Shown piece by piece: positions 12,301 to 21,129 of a stretch of 64,000 nucleotides of DNA. This stretch comes from Vesta saturnalis (Eukaryota > Arthropoda > Insecta > Coleoptera > Lampyridae). The notes below the pieces were generated by a model that did not search any database, was not told the DNA's origin, and saw only the letters and a program-made list of their open reading frames with translations. Position 1 is the first letter of the stretch; each line of letters begins with the position of its first letter. Position numbers and translations under genes: made by a program. The stretch is taken from the NCBI GenBank assembly GCA_036346205.1, contig JARFJB010002009.1, forward strand, positions 1,105,001-1,169,000, written 5' to 3'.

Positions 12301-14099
12301 TTTTACTTACTGAAACTCCCACCGTCCTTAAATGACATAAAACACTCAAATTAAAATGTGATACACCGCAAGGCTAAATTGCCAAGCAAAAACGCAAAAG
12401 AAAAAATAATAAAAATAAGGGTAGCACCCTTTCAGCATCAGTAATCTGTTTCTTTACAAAGAAATCCAACACTTAAAAGAAATTCAATAATCAATTTTAA
12501 CAAATGTCTATTGTATTTATTTGAAAAATAGTCCAAGTATGCAACCAATTTCTACTCAACAATAAAATGATTTTGTCGACAAATAGGGTTTGAAAACAAC
12601 TCGCCTGTTAAACTTTAAAATACACAAACTTTAATAGTTTTTTTACTTCCACTAAACCGGTTTCGAGAGCTAAATATAAGGCGGCACATAACTAACAACA
12701 CATTAAAAAAAATAAAACCACACGAGCAAAAGGTCACCTACAACCAACATAGAAACAAAATAAATTTAATAGCAAAAGAGTTACGTAAATAAATGACTAA
12801 ATAAATTCGTAAATGTGTGTCTTAAAAATATTTCCATAGCAATAATTTTTAAACAAACAACTTTTATAATTAATTTTATTAAATACATAAATATGTTTAT
12901 TACAAATCAAAATTGCAATACGCACTTGAATAGTTTTCTTACACATCCAAGTTGCAAGGCAATATTCAGACACAAGATGCTCAGGGCCTACAACTCGATC
13001 TACCCTGTCGGCTCGGTCGCTGGCCGCTCTTCTTCAAGTGTATTCATAATATTCACAATTCTTCTACCAAAATAGATCTTTTTGCGCACGCCCTACTTAA
13101 CTCATCGCTTGCGACAGAATGACCTTCTCTCTTTCTTGCTAGATCTGCATGACCTTGAGGCATGACATCACTGTAAAGTGGGCCAGAGGTGCAAGATGAC
13201 AACCTGTCATTCTTCTTGTTTCCAAGAACTGATTTTATTTTGACCTTAAATGCGGTTTGGTGCCTATATAAATAGATAAATATGAGTTTCATGTCAGTCT
13301 ATGCATGCAATCGTGACGAGAAATTTAATTGTAAACCTAAAGTATATTAATTTAGTTGTGAAGAGCAATATTAATATTAGTTGTAATAAATAAATTAATA
13401 TAATGGAAAGGCAATTAGTTTTCTATACATTGAATGCGAGCGTGAGCTCAAAAGATGTTGATACCAAATTATTCAACTTTATCAACTGTCTTTTGCTATT
13501 GGTGTGGTCGTGATTGTAATGTATAATTTTACATTTCCCGAATTAGCTGGCATGATTTTTAGTATGTTATAAGCTAGGGGTGGATGCTAATCGGTTGTAT
13601 CAGGATCGGGTTCGAAATAGAGTTTATAAACAATGCATTGTCTAATAATATTCACCTTATTTTTAATTTTATGTTCAAATTCATTAACATATTTGAAATA
13701 TTTCTTACGTACATATCTCGTGTGTACTACTACTTTTATCATTTTTGTAAATAAAAAGTTATTTACTCCTTCCCAATAAACAACATGTTTATTCAATTTA
13801 TTTCTGGAAATGACCACCATTCCGTTCAATACAGATCAGTTTTGTTTGGAACTACATTACAATTTTATTTTTTAAGAAGGTTTGGATTTCAAGAATAATC
13901 GTATAAGCAAAAGTCCATAAACCTAATAAAAATGCAATGTCTAGAGTATTTTTCCCCGGTAAACATCAATTGCCCTACCTGGAAATATTACATTGATGGA
14001 GTAATGCACTTTTTTAATGATAGGTTTGATCATTTATTACATACAAGACAAAAAATGATATGTTTTGTTTACTTTTTTGTGGAATTCTTTTCTTCATGA
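9360..14099. other. Long stretch without a recognised gene
   Basis: About 4.7 kb in which all frames are short and unrecognised. A frame at 11072-11164 looks exon-like (see findings). At 13050-13420 a TATATAAATAG box (about 13265), several TGACCTT-type sequences, an AATAAATAAA stretch (about 13385) and higher GC content resemble an LTR or promoter, but no second copy was found to prove an LTR. Confidence 0.4.
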
Positions 14100-14520
14100 T
14101 TCACACTTCATCAGATCTATTTCTACAGTTTTTACTTTTTGAGCGCAACGTTTCGGAAGCGCACTTTGCTTCCGTCATCAGGCCTAGTCCTGAGAAGGAC
14201 TGTTTTCGCACTTTAGTCGAATTCATGTTATGATTTTTTCCCTAGCACTTGACTGCTCTCGGTCTCGAAGCTTGGTAAATTTCACTTACAAGTCTGACAT
14301 CTTTACCGCTGAGCCACTGAGTAGTCCAATAGATGTATTTCTTAGAACTTATATATTAATTTTTTTCTTAGTTGCACAGTAGTTTACTGCGCATTTCTCG
14401 CCGTAACTTATTGCGCAGGTGTATTACGCTTAAGCTCTGCGCGCATTATTGGAATCCATGTGGGTTTCATTTTCACACGTGCTTGGCTTATTAGATTTTT
14501 CTGCTAGTGCCATGTATGTA
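14100..14520 (-). mobile_element. Penelope-like element family A, 3' terminus (left arm)
   Basis: Read on the minus strand from about 14505, it carries the last codons of the PLE ORF (a 'NP.GFQ' equivalent of the 19360-19390 segment), then a TGCGCAAT-containing 3' UTR shared with 23430-23520. A tRNA-like box A (14306-14316) and box B (14261-14271) follow, then a hammerhead-like core (14141-14201). The right arm at 14521-14880 is the same sequence inverted, so the two 3' ends meet head to head at about 14515. PLEs are GIY-YIG retroelements known for inverted and tandem terminal repeats. Confidence 0.72.
14141..14201 (-). ncRNA. Hammerhead-ribozyme-like motif, PLE family A
   Basis: Minus strand: an upstream hairpin AGTCC(TTCTCA)GGACT, then CTGATGA, a stem GGAAGC/GCTTCC, then GAAACGT. 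CTGATGA and GAAA are the two conserved hammerhead core strands. The following ACGT is self-complementary, as expected for a dimer-forming stem III. One extra base (C) lies between CTGATGA and stem II, and the nucleotide at the cleavage site is T. Confidence 0.6.
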
Positions 14521-14582
14521 AAGAAGCAGAAAATTCAATAAGCCAACCTAGTGTGGAAATGAAACCCATATGGATTCCAATA

Positions 14583-14584
<2 letters not shown>

Positions 14585-14655
<71 letters not shown>
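14585..14655. repeat. (TA)n microsatellite inside a PLE terminus
   Basis: About 35 TA units lying between the last PLE codons and the tRNA-like segment of the right arm. The left arm has no such tract at the equivalent place. Confidence 0.95.
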
Positions 14656-14658
<3 letters not shown>

Positions 14659-14789
14659 CTAAAAATATATTGGATTACTCAGCGGTAAAGGGGTCAGGCT
14701 TGTAAGTGAAAGGTACCAACTTCGAATATGATAGTACTCAAGTGCTTGGGAAAAAATCATAACGTATGAATTGACTCAAGTGCGAAAAC

Positions 14790-14850
14790 AGTCCTTCTCA
14801 GGACTAAGCCTGATGACAGAAGCAGAGTCCGCTTTCGAAACGTCGCGCTC
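14790..14850 (+). ncRNA. Hammerhead-ribozyme-like motif, PLE family A
   Basis: Hairpin AGTCC/GGACT, then CTGATGA (14810-14816), stem II AGAAGC/GCTTTC with an AGAGTCC loop, GAA (14837-14839), palindromic ACGT (14840-14843) and C at the expected cleavage position (14844). Of the plus-strand copies it is one of the two with a complete core. The same one-base insertion before stem II is present. Confidence 0.65.
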
Positions 14851-15359
14851 AAAACGCAGAAACTTTGGAAATATGTGGATCAACTCAGCTAATATGAAAC
14901 CACAGTTACAAGACACTTATAATACAGTATCTGGCATATTTTCATTCTTATCATCTAACCTATTACTAATATATTGTCCAGCTAACCTAATATTGTTCCT
15001 TAAGATATAAATGTACCGAATTACTTCATCTTTGCGTTTAAAAAAATATCACTCTGCTCGGTTTTAAAAGCGTTCGTTGTTTGTTCAAGTTTTAGTAATC
15101 TATTTTTACCTGTTCAGCTACTTTACTAGAATTATTGTGTATTCATTAATATTTACGACTATTTTACACTTTGAGCTTTGATGATTCTTATTAAATTTAC
15201 AGTATTGACCAAAATGCCTTTGTAACCACCTTTATGAAATTTAGATTTCTTGCGCTAAATAAGTCATAGTAGTTTGAGAATGTAAATAGAAATCACAGTT
15301 AAAATTTTGTTATTTTAGGAAACTGTTCTAAAACTGATTAACTTAAAAATGTTGAATAG

Positions 15360-15362
<3 letters not shown>

Positions 15363-15452
<90 letters not shown>
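15363..15452. repeat. (TA)n microsatellite
   Basis: About 45 uninterrupted TA units. Confidence 0.97.
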
Positions 15453-15454
<2 letters not shown>

Positions 15455-15839
15455 CTTTTGCACTTAAAAATGTTTTATTTTCACACGTTCCTGCCTTACT
15501 CTAAATTAATATTTCAGGAGAAAATCATAAGCATAGATGCATTACGTATTTTAAGATCTAATTATGATAGTTTCCTGTACAGTGTAGGCGAGGTAAGATG
15601 AAAATTAATCTGACGTTTACCAATAATATATATTAACTCTCATATATTCTCACGGCTAGACTTGCTAAACAGGTGTGGGAATATTTTTTTCTTCAACAAC
15701 CACCTCCATTTGTTGGCAATTTTGCTAACGTTAACAGATTTACTTGCATATAGTCTCAGACTTTTATTCTATCATTAGTTACGTACGTACATCTAGAAGA
15801 AGAACGCTTTCATTGAATAAAACATTTTGTATAATGTCT

Positions 15840-16215
15840 TGGTACAGCCGCCTGCATTAGATTCGCCCCCGATGTATGTGTTTCATAGACAGGAAAAAGA
15901 TATACCAACAGTGATGTCGAAGGGGATCGCCGTAAATTCTTCGAAGAGTAAGTAATTTACTTATGGATAGATACATTACTAATTTAATCAATTATTATTG
16001 TTGTCTAGCATTACACCTACAAATGTGACCACCGCCGCTAGCACCACCTCCGCTTCAATATGTCAATGGAGATTTAGATAGATTCTTTGAAAAGTAAGTA
16101 AACTTTACATAATTTAAGCTTTTTCATAACAATTTACTTATGGATAGATAGATACATGACTAATTTTCTCAATTATTATTTTTCTAGCATTACACCTGCA
16201 ACTGTAATACCATCT
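15840..16215 (+). pseudogene. Tandemly duplicated small exon-intron units (unknown gene)
   Basis: Three exon-like blocks are separated by two similar short introns. Block 1 ends TTCTTCGAAGA and is followed by GTAAGTAATTTACTTATGG. Intron 1 ends TTGTTGTCTAG near 16009. Block 2 begins CATTACACCTACAA, is proline-rich (PPPLAPPPL) and ends with a DLDRFFE frame before GTAAGTAAAC (about 16096). Intron 2 contains the same TTTACTTATGGATAGAT segment and ends TTTTTCTAG near 16189. Block 3 again begins CATTACACCTGCAA and soon reaches TAG. Donors and acceptors are consensus in both introns (about 60 and 95 nt). I do not recognise the gene. Stops and a frame change suggest decay, but the splice sites are well preserved. 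Confidence 0.5.
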
Positions 16216-16442
16216 GATTAGGAAAGAAGGACATGAATCCCAACCCCAGGATCCAACAACAATTCAACAGTTTAGGAAAATAAGCGTGAGGTGGTTGCAA
16301 AACATTCTAAATAATACATAAAAATTGAGATACCGGGAGTAGAAAAAGAAAGAACTAACAATTGAATTGACAGAAGCTAACATTTTTTTAGAAAATTTGC
16401 AACAAAATATAAGGTATGATACTGCTGCCGGCGAATAAACTT

Positions 16443-16555
16443 TGACCTTGAAAGTTTAGCTAACACAAGAACCAAAAGGTCAATGAACTTGCTTGAACAA
16501 CAAAAAGGGCGCGTGACCTTGAAAATTTAATTCCCCAACATACACATGACCTTGA
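16443..16555 (-). promoter_or_regulatory. Cluster of TCAAGGTCA nuclear-receptor half-sites
   Basis: TGACCTTGA occurs exactly at 16443-16451, 16514-16522 and 16547-16555 (TCAAGGTCA on the minus strand). An AAGGTCA also occurs on the plus strand at 16476-16482. This nonamer is the extended half-site bound by FTZ-F1/SF-1 and ERR-type orphan nuclear receptors. A further exact copy is at 13150-13158. Whether they act here is unknown, since no adjacent gene is recognised. Confidence 0.35.
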
Positions 16556-16599
16556 AATTCGAAGTGAGTCACAATCCCATTGTCCAGTGTAGTGTTAAG

Positions 16600-18499
16600 C
16601 CTCTGTCCTAGAAGTGAATACTGCAAGTATTTGCTTAAAGCAACATACCTGTCTTTAACTATTCTCTAACACCTGAGTCGATAAGAACTACAGTTTTATC
16701 TTAAGCTGTCACATGCGTGTGATTTCCAGAAAAAGGATGTATTATAGATATACGAGCTACTCTCGCTCTCATGCCTTCCGCGTTCTCAGTCCGAACGCAG
16801 CCCGCGCTGATCACCGTACAGATACGATAGTAAACCATGCCACACTGGGGTTATTCCCAACGTAGTCTTTTACTTACTCTATTCGAAAGAAAGGTTTTTG
16901 TCTGAATTCTGCCAATTCCGGGGATATCAATTAAACAGCGCAATGGGTGTTAGCCCGGAATCTATTAATTGATATTCTACACGTATTTTACACAAACGCA
17001 TACAAACACGCCCTCACTAGCTATGTAGAAACGACGTGCAGGGAGCCTACATATTGAAACCAACAAGCCGCCCGCAATTAGACCATATTCCGATCGCCCA
17101 GTATCATAAATTACGAAAACATTACGTAAAACGGTGGGTATTACATGTCAATCTCACCTAACGTAATTACCAGTTTAAAATAGGTTTCACTTGAAGCTCA
17201 CTTCTTAGTAGAAGTTATGAAACCGCATTCTACCGCTGGCTCATCTTGAGATATCCAGAAGATAGCATTAATCCTGAATTAACGACTTTGTTAAATCTCG
17301 ACGCACGAAAAACGTTCCGTTATCCTCTCAGCCCCTTTATTTAACAGTCCTAAATACCGAAAGGTTCCGAAGATTTAGGCTGAGAAAACTTTACTTCTTA
17401 TCGGAAGTTCTGACAAAGTATCCGATCCAGATCGCAAGGCGCGATAACCTAGAATTAAAGAAGTAGGCCTTCTTAAATAATATCGTACCTGTATAATTTC
17501 TAGTTTATCCTGTATCTGATAAACAATCCTGAAACTAAACGTTCCTGAAGGTTTAAATACCTTAAAACCGCGCCCGAGTTGGAGGTTTCCCAGGTAGCCA
17601 CTAACGTCGCTATCTAAATCAGAAGCGCAATGCGCACCCAAGCGGACATTACGCTTCCCGGCACCCAGTGTACATAATACGAGAGCATTCATACTTACTT
17701 TCATAGAGTTAAATAATTCTTAACCACCACCACTATCGCAAAAGCGATTGTGAACGTTGCGGTTAGAGGGAGCCCATAGTGGGTAAAACTTGGATAAATT
17801 GCTTTTGGCAGAAACTAAAGAATGTATGTATGCCGTAATGTGTTCAAAATGATACTTGAAAATAGTCCGATATAAGCTACAGATAGAATAAAAAATGTAC
17901 TCTGGCTCAGTTAGTGCATTCACGGCACCATATTTTGAGCTAAGATATATAATTGATTACCTACTTTAAAAAATGACTCTAGAAAGGAATTTGGAAATGC
18001 AACATTGTAACTGAATGTCAGTAAAATACATGATTTCAACTAGTAGATGTAGGCTACAGAGCTTACCGATATGAATAGACACAATAGCGGCTTAAATATA
18101 GTTACGCTGGTTTATCGGTCAGTAACGTGTTTTACTTCTGTTAAACTGAACATAATTCGTTTCGGCTGTGTTTCAATATTTGCCCTGAAATATGTAAAAA
18201 GAAAATAGTATGAATTGCTTAGACAATTAAGAAACTATAGAAATTAGTTATCGTAATGGATGAAACAAATCTAAAAAGTTTACTAATTAAGGTTAATCCC
18301 CAGTTATTATGTACGTTAGTTAGTGTGAATGAAAAATATGTGCGTCAAAGGTGTTAATAGAAGATAAAAAGTAAAATCCATCAATAAATTAAGCTTTAAG
18401 AAATCTCAAAATGAACTAGAAACTTCAAATTCTTCTGCCGTTCGCGAGGAACCGTTTCTAAGTTCAAACCGAAGCAGGAAATCGAATTCTTTTTGTATT
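16600..18499. other. No recognised gene
   Basis: Somewhat GC-richer than its surroundings at 16730-17750. A 109-codon minus-strand frame (17375-17704) has no motif I recognise, and no matching repeat was seen elsewhere in the window. Confidence 0.4.
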
Positions 18500-18845
18500 T
18501 TTTCAACTGCGGTTAATAAATTTATTTTCGGAATTTACCTCGGTGTTATCGCATAGTTCAAGGCCTTTGTCCAGATCCTTCATTTCGATTTCGTTCTACT
18601 GTCGGTTAGAGATGTTTATGACAGTGTTTTTGCGATTCGTGTTGGTTACCTTTTTCTTTACCTTCATAAGCTTTTCTAGTTTCCCTGCTTAATTTCCTGG
18701 TAGGTGATGCCTAATTCGATCTTTGCGATTTGAGACATTCTCCGGCTGTGTATCGGAGTTTTGATGTTGAGCTCGGTAGGTATTACGTTATCATACGCTT
18801 TGAAGGGAAAGGTTAGGTAGTTCTCCTCTAGTAATGACTTGTTTA
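18500..18845 (-). pseudogene. Penelope-like element family A, N-terminal ORF fragment
   Basis: Minus-strand sequence aligns by eye with the N-terminal part of the PLE at 24670-25150. Shared blocks include TTCAACTACGGTTGTTAA / TTCAACTGCGGTTAATAA, TACCTCGGTGTTAT and GTTAGGT.G.TCTCCTCTAGT. The peptide includes a 'LLEEN.LTF.' start and 'MSQIAK', matching 'ALEE..LTFL' and 'ISQIAE' in the larger copy. Many stops. It is joined directly, in opposite orientation, to the C-terminal PLE piece that follows. Confidence 0.62.
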
Positions 18846-18855
18846 TCTTAACTAT

Positions 18856-19440
18856 TCATAAAACTTGAAGTACCTATGAAGAAATTAGGTACACTCCAAG
18901 AAACTCGCTACCCCTATCTAACACGTAACCTAAACAGGTACAGGGTATACACCATATACAACAGCTACCTTGGACAAAATGCAAAGGATAGGCAGCAAAT
19001 ATAAGATACGTTGTGCCTTTAACTCCACGAAACGCTCAGGGGAAAACTAATCAAATCCAAACCAGACAATGAAGACAAAAATTCCAAAAATTGTGTATAC
19101 AACCTACCATGCAAATGCGGCAGATCATATATAGGAGAGAGCAGTAGACTACTCAGAATTAGAACTTAAGAACATAAAAACAATGTCAGTAAAGGCGAAA
19201 CATAAAGATCCAGAATCGCCGAACATGTCTGGAACAAAGACCACCGAATTCAATGGGATAACATAGAAATAGTGACAAAGGACGAGTACATAACTCGGCA
19301 AAATCTCAAAGAAGCAACTGCTATACTATTGGAAGAAAATCTTATTGGCTCTGCTAGTGTAGAAATTAAACCTATATGGATCCTAATAATGATCGACGAG
19401 CATAGGCACACCTGCACAATAGGTTACTGTACAATAATTT
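18856..19440 (+). pseudogene. Penelope-like element family A, RT tail and GIY-YIG endonuclease
   Basis: PLEs encode one protein with an RT and a C-terminal GIY-YIG endonuclease. The frame entering near 19085 reads VYNLPCKCGRSYIGE then SSRLLRIRT, the GIY-YIG hallmark (GVYKIPC.CG..YIG.T.R....R). It continues with EHKNNVSKGE, a RIAEHVWN block and EEATAILLEE-like residues before a stop-containing tail. The preceding bases (18950-19080) hold the degenerate linker found before GIY-YIG in other PLEs. Several stops, including one between R.RT and EHKNN, make it non-functional. The 3' flank carries (TA)n at 19451-19508. Confidence 0.82.
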
Positions 19441-19445
19441 TATAA

Positions 19446-19450
<5 letters not shown>

Positions 19451-19508
<58 letters not shown>
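19451..19508. repeat. (TA)n microsatellite at PLE 3' end
   Basis: About 28 TA units separating the family A fragment from the family B inverted pair. Confidence 0.95.
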
Positions 19509-19511
<3 letters not shown>

Positions 19512-19514
19512 ATA

Positions 19515-19790
19515 ACAGGTCATCGGTTACTGGGGCAATAAAGGTTAAAGAAAAATTCCTCTTGTCATATAACCAATATTTCGTAACTTGATTGTTACTT
19601 CATCAGGGTGCTAAAAGTAAAACAATTGAGATTTAAAACGTCATACCCAAACTGAAATACACACTAAAACAAGGCAGTACAATTATTAAAATTAACTTCT
19701 GTGTTGTGTTAGTCGACTTTTAAGTTTTTGTGAGGTCTGCCCAATGTAAACTAGTTGAAAATCTAAGCAGGGAACGCGATATACCACATT
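19515..19790 (-). mobile_element. Penelope-like element family B, left arm
   Basis: Minus-strand partner of 19793-20545. The inner 19715-19790 mirrors the GIY-YIG start of the right arm (19793-19868). The outer 19530-19670 mirrors the right arm's terminus at 20395-20530. The middle of the ORF and 3' UTR is missing on this side. The two arms meet at the palindrome CGCGATATA|CCACAT|TATATCGCG around 19791, so both copies are 5'-truncated and fused head to head. Confidence 0.78.
19566..19612 (-). ncRNA. Hammerhead-ribozyme-like motif, PLE family B
   Basis: Minus strand: CTGATGA (19606-19600), stem II GTAAC/GTTAC, GAA, then self-complementary ATAT (19579-19576), a T at the cleavage position and GGT pairing with ACC just before CTGATGA. 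This is the layout of small PLE hammerheads that work as dimers. As in family A, one extra base precedes stem II. Confidence 0.65.
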
Positions 19791-19792
19791 AT

Positions 19793-20545
19793 ATCGCGTT
19801 CCCTGGTTAGATTGCCAACTAGTTTACATTGGACAGACTTCACAAAAACGTAAAAGTTGACTAACACAACACAGAATTGACTATATAGTCAAACCGAAGG
19901 CATGCGGACTAACGATACATGCTAATAAATTGGACCATCGCATTAATTTTGAAGACACGAGCATCTTAGCGACATACAGCAACCAGAAAGAAGATCTTTT
20001 GTGGAAATGTGCCATATTAAAAGTGAAACCAATAACATGAATTTAAAAAGTGTTATCAATAATTTGACCAACATGTATAATCTACTGCTTTCGTATTATA
20101 AAAATAACCAATTGTTGGTAGTTTGAAATTTTAAGTAGCTCATTAGTATATTTTATTTTCTGCTTTAACCTGGTACATATAATTTTAACGGTCCACCTTC
20201 AATATTTACTTTTAATTGATAATCGTTACATATATGTAGGTAGTATAGATGTTTATGTTTCGTTGTGTGTTACTTTTAATATTGTGAAAATTGTTGTTAA
20301 TTTTAATAATTGTACCGTCTTCTTTTAGTGTTAACGGAGAATGTGATTAATTGGGTTCTTGCTTATACCTCATTCATAAGTGTGTATTTCAGTTTATCTA
20401 TGACGTTTTACATCTCAATTGTTTTACTTTTAGCACTCTGATGAAGTAACAATAAAGTTACGAAATATTGGTTACATGACAAGAGGAATTTTTCTTTGAC
20501 CTTTATTGCCTCAGTGACCGACGACCTGTTGTATATAAATAATCG
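19793..20545 (+). pseudogene. Penelope-like element family B: GIY-YIG domain and terminus
   Basis: The frame from about 19795 reads YRVPWLDCQLVYIGQTSQ, a GIY-YIG core in which IYRVPC...C..VYIGQT.R is the family form (the first Cys is Trp here). It continues through a stop to 'TIHANKLDHRINFEDTSIL', corresponding to the A.A.H....H.IDF....I. block. A coding-like tail ends near 20130. After about 250 bases of UTR comes the hammerhead-like terminus at 20430-20485. The family differs in sequence from PLE family A, so at least two PLE lineages were active here. Confidence 0.8.
20430..20485 (+). ncRNA. Hammerhead-ribozyme-like motif, PLE family B
   Basis: CTGATGA at 20438-20444, perfect five-pair stem II GTAAC (20446-20450) / GTTAC (20457-20461), GAA then ATAT palindrome, T at the cleavage position and GGT for stem I. 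It is the inverted twin of the 19566-19612 motif with only a few differences. Confidence 0.67.
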
Positions 20546-20699
20546 GTGTTTTAACGTCATACTCGGTTGAAAAGATTAATATTTATGTTTTTTAAGGGAT
20601 TTGTAATTATTAAAATTCTTACATGATCTTCACAAATAAATTTACCAAGCAAAATATGAGCTGTACTTTAAGTGTTTTGTAATTGTGATTTCATACAGT

Positions 20700-20890
20700 T
20701 TTTGCATTAATAGCGCGACGTTTCCGAAGCGGAATCTGCTCCCGTCATTAAGCTTTGTCCTGAATAGGACTGTTTTCGCACTTATGATTTTTCCCCAAGC
20801 ATTTGATTACTCTCAGATTCGAACTTTGGCAGCTTTCATTTACAAGTTTGATACATTTGCCGCTGAGCCACTGAGTAACCCATATGTATT
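20700..20890 (-). mobile_element. Solo PLE family A terminus (hammerhead-like + tRNA-like)
   Basis: A stand-alone copy of the family A terminus on the minus strand. It has a tRNA-like box A (20860-20870) and box B (20814-20825, GTTCGAATCTG), the hairpin AGTCC/GGAC, then a degenerate hammerhead core (20711-20771). In that core CTGATGA has become TTAATGA while GAAACGTC is intact. No PLE coding sequence is attached, so it may have moved as a short non-autonomous unit. Confidence 0.62.
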
Positions 20891-21129
20891 TTAGAACATA
20901 TATTGGGATGATATATATGTGGATGTGAAGATTTAATATAATTAATATAATATTCACTATATATTTAAATTTGGATAATATAAATGAATGGGGATAGGGT
21001 TCTGATTTTAAATTGACATATATCAATATAATGATATTATATATAATTATATTTATGAACCGGACTAGCTCTAATCTCAATGTGGGATAGGGTTCAGGAT
21101 TTAGCGGAAATTATATTTGGTTCGAATAT

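Larger units (their letters stand above)
14521..14880 (+). mobile_element. Penelope-like element family A, 3' terminus (right arm)
   Basis: Mirror image of the preceding arm. It starts with the same PLE C-terminal codons (about 14527-14585) and is then interrupted by a (TA)n tract at 14585-14655. It continues with the tRNA-like segment, whose box A is partly deleted between duplicated CTCAG (about 14676-14684) and whose box B is at 14718-14728. It ends with the hammerhead-like motif and a short tail shared with 25257 and 25590. Confidence 0.7.

Noticed and set aside
13050..13420. LTR with TATA box and polyadenylation signal
   Set aside because: No second copy, terminal TG/CA pair or target duplication could be found in the window, so it is mentioned only as resembling one.
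14255..14325. Functional tRNA gene
   Set aside because: Box A and box B match, but the acceptor and anticodon stems do not pair, so it is called tRNA-like only.
17375..17704. 109-codon frame as a host gene
   Set aside because: No recognisable motif, no splice context and no repeat partner; length alone is not enough evidence.
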